Shown here: positions 1-5,468 of the stretch, piece after piece
How positions within the stretch are numbered: position 1 is the stretch's first letter
How the letters are laid out: the number at the start of each line of letters is the position of its first letter
Source of the DNA: UBA11524 sp045132495
GTDB lineage: Bacteria; Bacillota; Clostridia; Christensenellales; Aristaeellaceae
DNA length: 5,468 bases
Reading direction: 5' to 3'
Assembly (NCBI GenBank): GCA_045132495.1
Contig: JBGUSK010000050.1
Location: 1 to 5,468 of the forward strand
Made by a program: the position numbers and the translations under genes
The notes under the pieces: generated by a model
What the model was told of the DNA's origin: nothing
Databases searched by the model: none
The model's input: only the letters and a program-made list of their open reading frames with translations

Positions 1-142
1 GTATGAAGGGAATCTGTTTGCCGGAGGGCAGGTCGAAGAGACCGTCAGCACCCTCCACCGTGGCCCCCGGCAGGAATGTCAGCTTGCCACCAACAACCCA
101 TTCATTGCCGCCGTGGGCATGGTAATTGCGGGAGTTGTTCAT
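1..142 (-). CDS. Head-fiber-like protein, N-terminal 47 residues (partial)
   Basis: The gene starts at ATG 142 and stays open to the left edge, so only the first 47 residues are seen. They begin MNNSRNYHAHGGNEWVVGGK and continue with a segment containing LPGATVEG. A short asparagine- and glycine-rich start followed by a GGNEWVVGGKL stretch and a GATVEG motif is, from memory, typical of the small proteins annotated as head fiber protein directly downstream of the major capsid gene in Firmicutes prophages; they are thought to decorate the capsid surface. The start is set by a strong AAGGAGGGG ribosome binding site whose first bases form the TAA stop of the capsid gene, so the two genes are probably translationally coupled. 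The name is a family-style match, not proven. A small head-tail connector would be the main alternative. Confidence 0.6.
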   Translation of the reverse strand, partial: MNNSRNYHAHGGNEWVVGGKLTFLPGATVEGADGLFDLPSGKQIPFI

Positions 143-153
143 ACAGCCCCTCC

Positions 154-1347
154 TTACGCCTTGACCTGCAGGCACTTGATCTTCTCAGACTCCACCAGAC
201 GACCATCCACGCGCTGGGTGGCACGGAAGCCAATCTGGCCGGTAGAGGCGTAGAGCTCGTTCAGGCGCTGGAAGGTACGGCCCTGGCGATCAGCAATCCA
301 GTAGCCGGAGAAGTCACCGAACAGGATGGGCTTGGCACCCGCGCCGATGTCAGGCATAGCGGCGCAGTGAATGACACGATGGCCCAGCAGGGTGTCAGGA
401 GTGCCTTCTTTTGTATTCTTTTCCCACAGATACTGACCATTACCATCCTTCAGTTTGCGCAATGCCTTCTTGGTGCTGTCATTCATCAAAAAAACTGCCT
501 TGTTGCGGTATACCTCACGGACAGAATGAATCAGATCGAGCAGGTCATCGGTGGTGATGGACGCACCGGCAGTGGTGACGCCCACCTCCGCACCATTGGT
601 TTCGTGGAGCAGGCCGGTGGGCTTGGCAACACCGTCACCGGTCAGGAAGGCAATCTCCTCCGCGCCGCCGATGCGCTGAGCGAATTGCTTGGTGATGTAA
701 CCTTCCACATCAAAAACGCTGTCCTGCAGGAGCTCATCAGACACCTTAATGATGGTGGCAACCTTATGGGCACCCAGGGCGATCATGCCGAAGGAGTCGT
801 CGCTCTCAGGGATAATGCCCTCCTCCTCGACCCAGGCTGCAGTGCCATGACCAGTCACCAGAGGAATGCGGCGATCGCCGTACTCAGTGCGAATGGTGGT
901 GCACAGGCCGCGCAGGACATTGGCGTCTGCCAGGCTGTCAATCAGGCGGCGCTCGTACTCATCGGGCACAAGGTAACCGCCCTCGGAGTCAGTACCCACT
1001 TGCAGCGCATTGATAGCGGTGTTGATACCATTGCGCTTGCGGATCATGTTCCAGAAGGCGGTCTTGTACTCATTGGAAGCAGTGCCAGTGCGGGCGATGG
1101 GAGCCTGCTCGGGGCGGGAGGTCAGAGGGGTGTTGGTGGGGGCATTCAGTTCGCGGTCGAGGGCAGCCGCACGTTCCTCACGATCGATGGCGGCACCCAT
1201 GTCCTCCACCTCCTGAAGCAGACGCGCGTATTCGGCGTTGTCCTCAGTGCTCATCAGGCCCTTCTCATTCTGATGTTCCTTGGCGAAAGCCTTGGCCTTA
1301 TCCCAAGCTTCGCCGCGCTTCTGACGGAGTTCGTTGATATTGCTCAT
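154..1347 (-). CDS. Major capsid protein, HK97 fold
   Basis: A 397-residue protein with the layout of the HK97-type major capsid family (Phage_capsid). Residues 1 to about 70 are charged and heptad-like, as in the delta domain that acts as internal scaffold and is cut off during maturation. A Pro/Thr-rich linker follows at about 70-90. The shell-forming part begins near 110, with the conserved GTDSEGGYLVPDEY at 118-131. Further family signatures are FLTGDGVAKPTGLL at 234-247 (the glycine-rich loop), LFGDFSGYWIADR at 342-354 and the C-terminal IGFRATQRVDGRLV at 372-385. The length fits a capsid with an uncleaved delta domain. The start is fixed by AGGAGGA at 1361-1355, 7 nt upstream of ATG. 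The protease that would remove the delta domain is encoded immediately upstream. I could not decide whether HK97-type isopeptide cross-linking occurs. Confidence 0.95.
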   Translation of the reverse strand: MSNINELRQKRGEAWDKAKAFAKEHQNEKGLMSTEDNAEYARLLQEVEDMGAAIDREERAAALDRELNAPTNTPLTSRPEQAPIARTGTASNEYKTAFWNMIRKRNGINTAINALQVGTDSEGGYLVPDEYERRLIDSLADANVLRGLCTTIRTEYGDRRIPLVTGHGTAAWVEEEGIIPESDDSFGMIALGAHKVATIIKVSDELLQDSVFDVEGYITKQFAQRIGGAEEIAFLTGDGVAKPTGLLHETNGAEVGVTTAGASITTDDLLDLIHSVREVYRNKAVFLMNDSTKKALRKLKDGNGQYLWEKNTKEGTPDTLLGHRVIHCAAMPDIGAGAKPILFGDFSGYWIADRQGRTFQRLNELYASTGQIGFRATQRVDGRLVESEKIKCLQVKA

Positions 1348-1378
1348 GTTTGTTTCCTCCTGTATTGTGTTGAAATTG

Positions 1379-1403
1379 AAAAACGCCGCTGTTTACAGCG
1401 ACG
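1379..1403 (-). terminator. Terminator-like hairpin between protease and capsid genes
   Basis: Read on the minus strand, the sequence just after the protease stop codon forms CGTCGCTG-TAAA-CAGCGGCG, an 8-bp stem with one G-T pair and a 4-nt loop. It is followed at once by TTTTT. The stem plus U-tract matches an intrinsic terminator. It lies inside the head operon, between the protease stop (1407) and the capsid ribosome binding site (1355-1361), so it would be expected to leak, or to act as a processing or stabilising structure at the 5' end of the capsid message. Its function is inferred from shape only. Confidence 0.6.
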
Positions 1404-1406
1404 GTG

Positions 1407-2159
1407 TTACCAGTAGCGGATGGCATCCAGCTGGCGGAGCAGCAGCTCTACCGGGACACCTTCAGGTTCGATATCCTCGGGGGCAGGTAGTTCTGCCTCG
1501 GGTTCATCTTGCGGATCAGCGCGGTTCTGGATGTCCGCGTTGCTCCGGATGATGGGCCGGTGGCGGTCGGTCCACTCGGTGAACTTTGCCTGCGCCTCTT
1601 CCAGATTCGCCGTGCGGATGAAGGCGGCATTCTCGATGCCGGTGGTCGGGTTGTTCATGATACCATCCACAAAGCCATTAGCAAAGGCCTCGTTGGCATC
1701 CATCCAGGTGGTATTCTTCATCATCTCAGCAAGTTCATCGCGGGAGCCCTTCGCCCTCTTCATGTACATGTTGAGGATGCTGTTCTTGCAGGCACGCAGG
1801 GTGTCAATGGCTGCTTCCATGGCGGACTCGTTGCCGTATGTCGCCAGCATGGGATCGTGGATCATGAACAGACTGCCAGGCGTCATTTCAAGTCGATCAG
1901 CCGCCATGGCCACCACCGTTGCCGCCGACGCTGCCGTGCCAGAGATGACCAGGTGCACTTTGCCGGGGTAATGGTGAATGGCATCGTGCATCTGGGTTGC
2001 AGCATTGCAGTTGCCGCCGTAGCTGTTGAGGATGATGCGGATGTCCTCTTTGGGATCGTTCCCCGAGTAGTACAGCTGGTCATTGAGCATGCCCGGGGTG
2101 ATCTCATCGCCGAACCACACATCTTCATCGATGTAACCGTTCAGAAAGATTTCTCTCAT
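1407..2159 (-). CDS. ClpP-like prohead (head maturation) protease
   Basis: A 250-residue serine protease of the ClpP/crotonase fold, the type that trims capsid delta domains in many HK97-like phages. The nucleophile is Ser78 in SGTAASAATVVAMAAD (73-88) and the base is His101 in FMIHDP. The ClpP glycine-rich strand appears as LNSYGGNCNAATQMHDAI at 44-61, and MDANEAFANGFVD at 153-165 matches the ClpP MSAxEAxxxGxxD motif. The acid expected after His101 is not clear: the position aligned with the ClpP Asp is Thr150. Residues about 215-236 form an acidic, proline-rich tail that may be disordered. The frame is open upstream to 2240, but I chose ATG 2159. It forms an ATGA overlap with the portal stop, has AAAGGA 6 nt upstream, and gives the usual MREIFLNGYI start. 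A 61-nt gap with a hairpin separates it from the capsid gene. Confidence 0.9.
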   Translation of the reverse strand: MREIFLNGYIDEDVWFGDEITPGMLNDQLYYSGNDPKEDIRIILNSYGGNCNAATQMHDAIHHYPGKVHLVISGTAASAATVVAMAADRLEMTPGSLFMIHDPMLATYGNESAMEAAIDTLRACKNSILNMYMKRAKGSRDELAEMMKNTTWMDANEAFANGFVDGIMNNPTTGIENAAFIRTANLEEAQAKFTEWTDRHRPIIRSNADIQNRADPQDEPEAELPAPEDIEPEGVPVELLLRQLDAIRYW

Positions 2160-3394
2160 TCGTTTTCCTTTCCCTGAGGCAAAATCGCCCCAGTCAATGT
2201 GGTACCCGCCATTTTGATGGGGATCATGTTGCCGTTGCACAGGTAGGCATCGCCACCCTCCTCCGCCGGAATGGGATTCTGATTCTCCAGTTCACGGATG
2301 TCGTTTGCGCTCATCCAACCGTTCTGGCGGGCAATGGCGTAGCCCTCCATGCGGCTCTTGTAGTCACCACGCATCAGGCCATCCAGATTGAACTGCACAT
2401 AAAAACGCCCCTTCTCCCGATCCGGAAAAAGAGCGCGGTTCATGGCCTGCTCAATGCGCACCAGCCACGGGCGAATGGTGTGGACGGCGAAGTCAATGCT
2501 TGAGTGCTCGATGTTGGAGAAGGTTGCCCGGGACAGATCGCCCACCATATGGGGCGGGACTCGGTAAATGCGGCAGATCTCCTCTACCTGGAACCGGCGG
2601 GTTTCGAGGAACTGTGCCTCGTTGTTTGGCATGGACAGCGGCGCGAAGGTCATGCCTTCCTCCAACACGGCAACCCGGCTGGCATTGGCTGCACCGCCAT
2701 ATGCCGCGTTCCAGCTGGCACGGAGGGCAGCAGGATCCTTCACCGTATTGGGATGTGTTAGGATGCCAGAAGGTCGTGCGCCATTGGAGAAGAACTTGCT
2801 GCCGTACTCCTCGGCGGAGATACCAAGTCCGATGGCATTTTTCTCCATGGCAACCGGACTGTAACCGACAATGCCGTCAAAGCCCAAGCCGGGGATATGC
2901 AGCACATCCTCCGGGCGCAGCCAGGTGCTGGTGCCCTCCGAATTTGTGTACTTGTAGGTCAGCTTGCCTTTGGCATCGCGATCGACCTCCATGTAATCCG
3001 GCAGCAGCGGGTATAGCCCCACCACCTGTCCGCGACCATTGCGGATGATCTGGCTGTAGCTGTTACCCCACAGCAACAGGTGCGTCAGCATGGTCTCGCG
3101 CCAGACGAAGGAGGTCATCTCCGGGTTGGGTTCGTCATGGATCAGGCGGTACAACGGGTGTTTGGTTGCCTTATTGCTACCAGCATCGCTGCCCTCGTAT
3201 ACGTGCAGGGGCAGGCTGGCGATGGTTTCCGCGATGACCCGGACGCAGGCGTAGACCGTGGACATTTGGATTGCCGTGCGGGCGTTGACCGCCTTACCGG
3301 AGCCGCTGGCACCGAAGCAAAAGACTGGTGCAGTGCTGACGGCGTTGGTGGGCTTGTCACGGGGGTGAAAAAGGTGGGTGAAGGGATTTTTCAT
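2156..3394 (-). CDS. Portal protein, HK97/lambda-type family
   Basis: A 412-residue member of the Phage_portal family. Twelve copies form the ring at one capsid vertex through which the terminase pumps DNA and to which the tail connector attaches. Family signatures are VNARTAIQMSTVYACVRVIA at 36-55, IASLPLHVY at 58-66, HPLYRLIHDEPNPEMTSF at 79-96, LLLWGNSYSQIIR at 106-118, LRPEDVLHIPG at 159-169 and, late in the protein, VEEICRIYRVPPHMVGD at 270-286 followed by ATFSNIEHSSIDF (290-302). Length is normal for the family. The ATG at 3394 has GAGGTAA at 3404-3398, with GAGG 6 nt away. The stop overlaps the protease start by 4 nt. The gene would normally follow terminase and HNH directly, but an opposite-strand gene now lies just upstream, so it must be reached by read-through across that insert or by a promoter I could not identify. 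Confidence 0.95.
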   Translation of the reverse strand: MKNPFTHLFHPRDKPTNAVSTAPVFCFGASGSGKAVNARTAIQMSTVYACVRVIAETIASLPLHVYEGSDAGSNKATKHPLYRLIHDEPNPEMTSFVWRETMLTHLLLWGNSYSQIIRNGRGQVVGLYPLLPDYMEVDRDAKGKLTYKYTNSEGTSTWLRPEDVLHIPGLGFDGIVGYSPVAMEKNAIGLGISAEEYGSKFFSNGARPSGILTHPNTVKDPAALRASWNAAYGGAANASRVAVLEEGMTFAPLSMPNNEAQFLETRRFQVEEICRIYRVPPHMVGDLSRATFSNIEHSSIDFAVHTIRPWLVRIEQAMNRALFPDREKGRFYVQFNLDGLMRGDYKSRMEGYAIARQNGWMSANDIRELENQNPIPAEEGGDAYLCNGNMIPIKMAGTTLTGAILPQGKENE

Positions 3395-3397
3395 GAG

Positions 3398-3404
3398 TTA
3401 CCTC
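3398..3404. repeat. Direct repeat TTACCTC, left copy
   Basis: This 7-bp sequence recurs at 4170-4176, exactly after the stop codon of the inserted gene. On the minus strand this copy is GAGGTAA, the portal ribosome binding site. It may be one half of a target duplication, or the short homology used to bring in the insert. At 7 bp it may also be chance. Confidence 0.35.
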
Positions 3405-3406
3405 AC

Positions 3407-3421
3407 TTGTAAAATTTACAA
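3407..3421. promoter_or_regulatory. 15-bp palindrome, candidate operator
   Basis: TTGTAAAATTTACAA is a perfect inverted repeat of 7-bp arms around one central base. It covers the likely -35 element of the plus-strand secreted-protein gene and ends 2 bp from the portal ribosome binding site on the other strand. Size, symmetry and placement fit the binding site of a dimeric repressor or activator. The cognate regulator is not in this window. AT-richness makes chance palindromes more likely, so the operator role is inference. Confidence 0.45.
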
Positions 3422-3435
3422 ACTTGTGTTAGTAT
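3407..3435 (+). promoter_or_regulatory. Predicted sigma-A promoter of the secreted-protein gene
   Basis: TTGTAA (3407-3412, 4 of 6 to the -35 consensus) is followed after 17 bp by TAGTAT (3430-3435, 4 of 6 to the -10 consensus). TG at 3427-3428, one base upstream of the -10, makes it an extended -10 promoter. Transcription would start near 3442, leaving a leader of about 26 nt before ATG 3468. A weaker alternative is TTTACA (3415-3420) with TGTACT (3439-3444) at an 18-bp spacing. Either would let the gene be expressed independently of the minus-strand late operon. Confidence 0.5.
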
Positions 3436-3467
3436 TTGTGTACTACGTAACATTAGGAGGACATACT

Positions 3468-4169
3468 ATGAAGAAGTTACTTGCTATTCTTATTGTTTGC
3501 CTACTTACGTTTTCAGCTATTTTCCCTGTTTTTGCAGAAGAAACTTCTTTGAAGCCGATTCTTTTTCGAGGTATAGAATGGGGGTCGTCCTATTCTGACG
3601 TGCTGGCAGCACTTCCAGCAGAAATTAAGTTTTATGATTTGCAAACAGACAGCAACCGCACTGTCAGCAACTATATGCTTGACGAATCAGAGGGGTATTT
3701 TGATGGTCATGTTGTTGGGTATACCTATGCGCGTTCCAGCTCATTGGATGGTATAAAAGTTGCAGGCTATGAGCTTGCAGGGCTGCGCTTGCGTTTTGCA
3801 TGGGTACCTGGCAATGATGGACTACTCGTCGAGGATAATATCCATACTGCATTCTTTTTTGCGGAGTATGAAATCTCTCCTAAAGATCTCGATGCTGCAT
3901 ATGCTGACCTGACTGCGAAACTTACTTCTCTTTACGGCGAACCGGCTGCAACAAAAACGGACGGTTATATTATAGACGAAACATACACGGTCTGGTACGG
4001 TGGCAATAATACTATGCTTGTTCTATTAAGTAAAAAATACAGTAGTGGAAGCAAAGAAATTCTTATCCGATATGGCACAACAGATGGCGACGAATGGCTT
4101 CAGGAAGCATATGAAGCACTCATTCTGAAGGAAACACTTGATGCTGCCTCAAATGTGGAAGGTTTGTAA
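3468..4169 (+). CDS. Secreted protein of unknown family, probable phage moron
   Basis: A 233-residue protein on the strand opposite to all its neighbours. Residues 1-23 are a textbook signal peptide: Lys2-Lys3, a hydrophobic core and cleavage predicted after VFA (21-23). Cys11 lies in LIVC, which is a poor lipobox, so secretion by signal peptidase I is more likely than lipidation. The mature part has no cysteine and no further obvious membrane segment. It has FRGIEWGSSYSDV at 33-45, LTSLYGEP at 152-159, beta-like WYGGNNTMLVLLSK at 176-189 and EILIRYG at 197-203, and a helical acidic C-terminus. A WGxS..V box and a later LYGxP recall small secreted alpha/beta domains, loosely of the BamE/SmpA type, but I do not recognise the family. 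The start is ATG 3468 with AGGAGG 7 nt upstream; an in-frame ATG at 3378 lies within the portal gene and is rejected. Sampled rows are about 30-43% GC against about 65% in a sampled capsid row, which suggests separate origin. Confidence 0.85.
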   Translation: MKKLLAILIVCLLTFSAIFPVFAEETSLKPILFRGIEWGSSYSDVLAALPAEIKFYDLQTDSNRTVSNYMLDESEGYFDGHVVGYTYARSSSLDGIKVAGYELAGLRLRFAWVPGNDGLLVEDNIHTAFFFAEYEISPKDLDAAYADLTAKLTSLYGEPAATKTDGYIIDETYTVWYGGNNTMLVLLSKKYSSGSKEILIRYGTTDGDEWLQEAYEALILKETLDAASNVEGL

Positions 4170-4176
4170 TTACCTC
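4170..4176. repeat. Direct repeat TTACCTC, right copy
   Basis: This copy matches 3398-3404. It begins at the base after the TAA stop of the secreted-protein gene and lies in the 24-bp gap before the HNH stop. Read on the minus strand it is GAGGTAA, resembling the ribosome binding site that would have preceded the portal gene before the insertion. Confidence 0.35.
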
Positions 4177-4193
4177 TACCCAACCTCTCATTA

Positions 4194-4520
4194 TCATAAC
4201 CCCATCCCAGTCTTCCGATCATGGCAGTCCTTGCAAAGGGGCTGCCAGTTTGTTTTATCCCAGAAAAGCCGCATGTCCCCGCGATGGGGCACGATGTGGT
4301 CCACCACGGTCGCCGGAGTCAGTTTCCCAGCCCTTCGGCATTCCGCACACAGCGGATTTCGCCGAAGATAGGCGCGTCGGGCACTCTTCCAGCGGCCATC
4401 ATAGCCACGTGCGGCAGCGTTCTCCCGGGCATACAGGCCCCTATGTGCCTCGCAGTAGACCTCATCACTAAGGGCGGGACAACCCGGATGACGGCAGGGC
4501 CTTTTGGGTTTCATCGGCAT
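4194..4520 (-). CDS. Phage HNH endonuclease
   Basis: A 108-residue HNH nuclease of the kind that works with the terminase in cos-type packaging (HK97 gp74 is the studied example). The core is VVDHIVPHRGD at 72-82 with the Asp74-His75 pair, Asn91 in TNWQPL, and His100 in CKDCHDRKT. The pairs Cys58/Cys61 and Cys96/Cys99 form the structural zinc site. A second cysteine/histidine cluster at the N-terminus (Cys9, Cys14, Cys23, His26) suggests an additional zinc knuckle. ATG 4520 was chosen because the terminase stop and GAGGTG together form TGAGGTG 5 nt upstream; the Met at residue 3 is possible. The protein ends only 5 residues after HDRKT, 24 bp from the stop of the convergent inserted gene. This could be the natural end or a slightly remodelled C-terminus. 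No terminator is visible in the gap. Confidence 0.9.
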   Translation of the reverse strand: MPMKPKRPCRHPGCPALSDEVYCEAHRGLYARENAAARGYDGRWKSARRAYLRRNPLCAECRRAGKLTPATVVDHIVPHRGDMRLFWDKTNWQPLCKDCHDRKTGMGL

Positions 4521-4529
4521 ATTTTCACC

Positions 4530-5468
4530 TCACAGCACCAGCAGGCCACGGGTGTTGTACACCGATTCAGCACTGCTCTGGTTCTTCATCGCGCGGTCAA
4601 GAGCCATGACCAGGGCTACCGCACCATCCACCTTCTCGGTGGATTTTTCTTTGTCGATTTTCAGGTTGCCAGCGGGATCGGTGCGGACAAAGGAGTTGTC
4701 CATGTTCCACCGAAGCACCGGATGCCCGCCATGATTGAGCTTGCCTTCAAGCACGATGCGCATCAGTTCTTTCGTGGGCGGACTCATGTCCTTGTAGCCC
4801 TGGCCGAAAGGCACCATTGTGAAGCCGTCATCCTGCAAGTTTTGCACCATCATGCTGGCGTTCCAGCGGTCGTAGGCAATCTCACGGATGTTGTAGCGCT
4901 CATTCAGCTGGCAGATGAACTGCTCAATGAAACCATAGTGCACCACATTGCCCTCGGTGGTCATGATGTGCCCCTGGCGCTCCCATACATCGTACATCAC
5001 GTGGTCGCGGCGTACACGCAGGGACAAAGTGTCCTCCGGTAGCCAGAAAAACGGCAGCACCGTATAGGGCTCATCCTCCCAGGTTGGCGGAAACACAAGG
5101 ACCAACGTTGTCAGGTCGCTGGTGGATGAGAGGTCAAGTCCAGCATAGCATGCCCGGCCCTCCAGCGCACGCGGATCAACCCGTCCGGCACAGGCATCCC
5201 ACTTATCCATAGGCATCCAGCGCACAGACTGCTTCACCCACTGGTTCAAGCGCAGTTGCCGGAACATGTTCTCATCTGCAGGCGTTTCGAGGGCCTTGCG
5301 GAAGGCATCCCGCACCTTGTCGATGGCAATGGTGTACCCCAGCGATGGATTGGCGGTGTACCAGTTCTTCTCGTCCGTCCAGTCTGCATCATCGGGCAGG
5401 CCGAAAATAACTGGGTAAAAGCGCGGATCATGCTTGCGGCCCTCGATGATATCCAGCGCCTTCTGATG
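4530..5468 (-). CDS. terL: Terminase large subunit, C-terminal 312 residues (partial)
   Basis: The frame is open to the right edge, so the 5' part, with the Walker A/B ATPase motifs, lies outside the window. What remains is the linker and the RNase H-like nuclease that cuts the concatemer during packaging. In fragment numbering, YTANPSLGY (37-45) and LRLNQWV (72-78) are typical of the Terminase_1 family. The metal-binding acids are probably Asp112 in AGLDLSSTSDLTTL (109-122), Asp200 in IAYDRWNA (197-204) and Asp281 in KSTEKVDGAVALVMALDRA (275-293). A GTG at 5315 could be mistaken for a start, but sequence upstream of it is clearly coding (for example FYPVIFGLPDDADW at 17-30), so it is internal. 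The TGA stop overlaps the HNH ribosome binding site, indicating coupled expression. Confidence 0.95.
   Translation of the reverse strand, partial: HQKALDIIEGRKHDPRFYPVIFGLPDDADWTDEKNWYTANPSLGYTIAIDKVRDAFRKALETPADENMFRQLRLNQWVKQSVRWMPMDKWDACAGRVDPRALEGRACYAGLDLSSTSDLTTLVLVFPPTWEDEPYTVLPFFWLPEDTLSLRVRRDHVMYDVWERQGHIMTTEGNVVHYGFIEQFICQLNERYNIREIAYDRWNASMMVQNLQDDGFTMVPFGQGYKDMSPPTKELMRIVLEGKLNHGGHPVLRWNMDNSFVRTDPAGNLKIDKEKSTEKVDGAVALVMALDRAMKNQSSAESVYNTRGLLVL

Larger units (their letters stand above)
3405..4169. mobile_element. Inserted accessory (moron-like) segment
   Basis: This segment interrupts an otherwise single-strand head operon between the HNH and portal genes. It carries one opposite-strand gene with its own promoter and is markedly AT-rich. 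No transposase, integrase or terminal inverted repeat is visible, so it is not an insertion sequence. It is best read as a moron acquired by recombination. The boundaries are inferred from the TTACCTC copies at 3398-3404 and 4170-4176 and from the change in base composition. Confidence 0.55.

Noticed and set aside
76..1416. A 446-codon open frame on the plus strand, longer than the capsid gene it opposes
   Set aside because: It is fully antisense to the well-supported capsid gene, has no recognisable domain, and arises from the GC-rich codon pattern of the opposite strand.
1420..2177. Two long overlapping plus-strand open frames (183 and 222 codons)
   Set aside because: Both are antisense to the ClpP-like protease gene, with low-complexity translations rich in Ser, Arg and Gly or in His and Val; they are shadows of the coding strand.
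2160..2240. An upstream extension of the protease frame adding 27 residues
   Set aside because: It overlaps the portal gene heavily, lacks protease similarity, and ATG 2159 has an ATGA overlap and a good ribosome binding site.
3290..3313. A Walker A-like GASGSGKA in the portal N-terminus
   Set aside because: It lacks the final Ser/Thr and lies in the variable linker before the VNxxTA motif, where SGK-type sequences are common in portals; it is not an ATPase site.
3378..3467. An upstream in-frame start for the secreted protein adding 30 residues
   Set aside because: It would start inside the portal gene and place residues before a perfect signal peptide; AGGAGG at 3455-3460 points to ATG 3468.
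3468..3536. Possible lipoprotein signal around Cys11 of the secreted protein
   Set aside because: The residues before the cysteine (LIV) do not fit a lipobox, the cysteine lies mid-core, and a good VFA signal peptidase I site follows.
4170..4193. Possible terminator between the convergent cargo and HNH genes
   Set aside because: Only very short inverted matches are present, with no stable stem and no T-tract on either strand.
4221..5042. A 273-codon plus-strand open frame
   Set aside because: It is antisense to the HNH and terminase genes, which both carry clear family motifs.

Overview
The window is part of a tailed-phage (HK97-fold, Caudoviricetes) head and packaging module, most likely from a prophage in a Gram-positive host. 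Strong AGGAGG-type Shine-Dalgarno sites and the style of the portal, protease and capsid proteins suggest a Bacillota/Clostridia host, and the GC-rich phage genes would fit a gut clostridium. That host assignment is inference; nothing in the window names a species.

The phage genes all lie on the minus strand and are read from right to left: large terminase subunit (5' end off the right edge), a small HNH endonuclease, portal protein, ClpP-like prohead protease, major capsid protein, and a head-fiber-like gene running off the left edge. Junctions are tight. The terminase stop overlaps the HNH ribosome binding site, portal and protease overlap as ATGA, and the capsid stop sits in the next gene's ribosome binding site. 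The one looser junction is protease-capsid, which holds a terminator-like hairpin. Together these genes package DNA (terminase, HNH, portal) and build and mature the shell (protease, capsid, head fiber).

The exception is 3405-4169. It is an AT-rich insert between HNH and portal with one gene on the opposite (plus) strand. The gene has its own extended -10 promoter, a 15-bp palindrome over the -35 region, a perfect Shine-Dalgarno site, and encodes a 233-residue protein with a clear signal peptide. This is the layout of a phage 'moron', an accessory gene expressed from the prophage independently of the late operon. I do not recognise the protein family. A 7-bp direct repeat (TTACCTC) flanks the insert; the left copy is the portal's own ribosome binding site. 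The secreted cargo gene and its control region are the most novel content here.

I saw no tRNA or rRNA genes, CRISPR array, insertion sequence, integrase or attachment site. No stretch over 300 bases lacks a gene.
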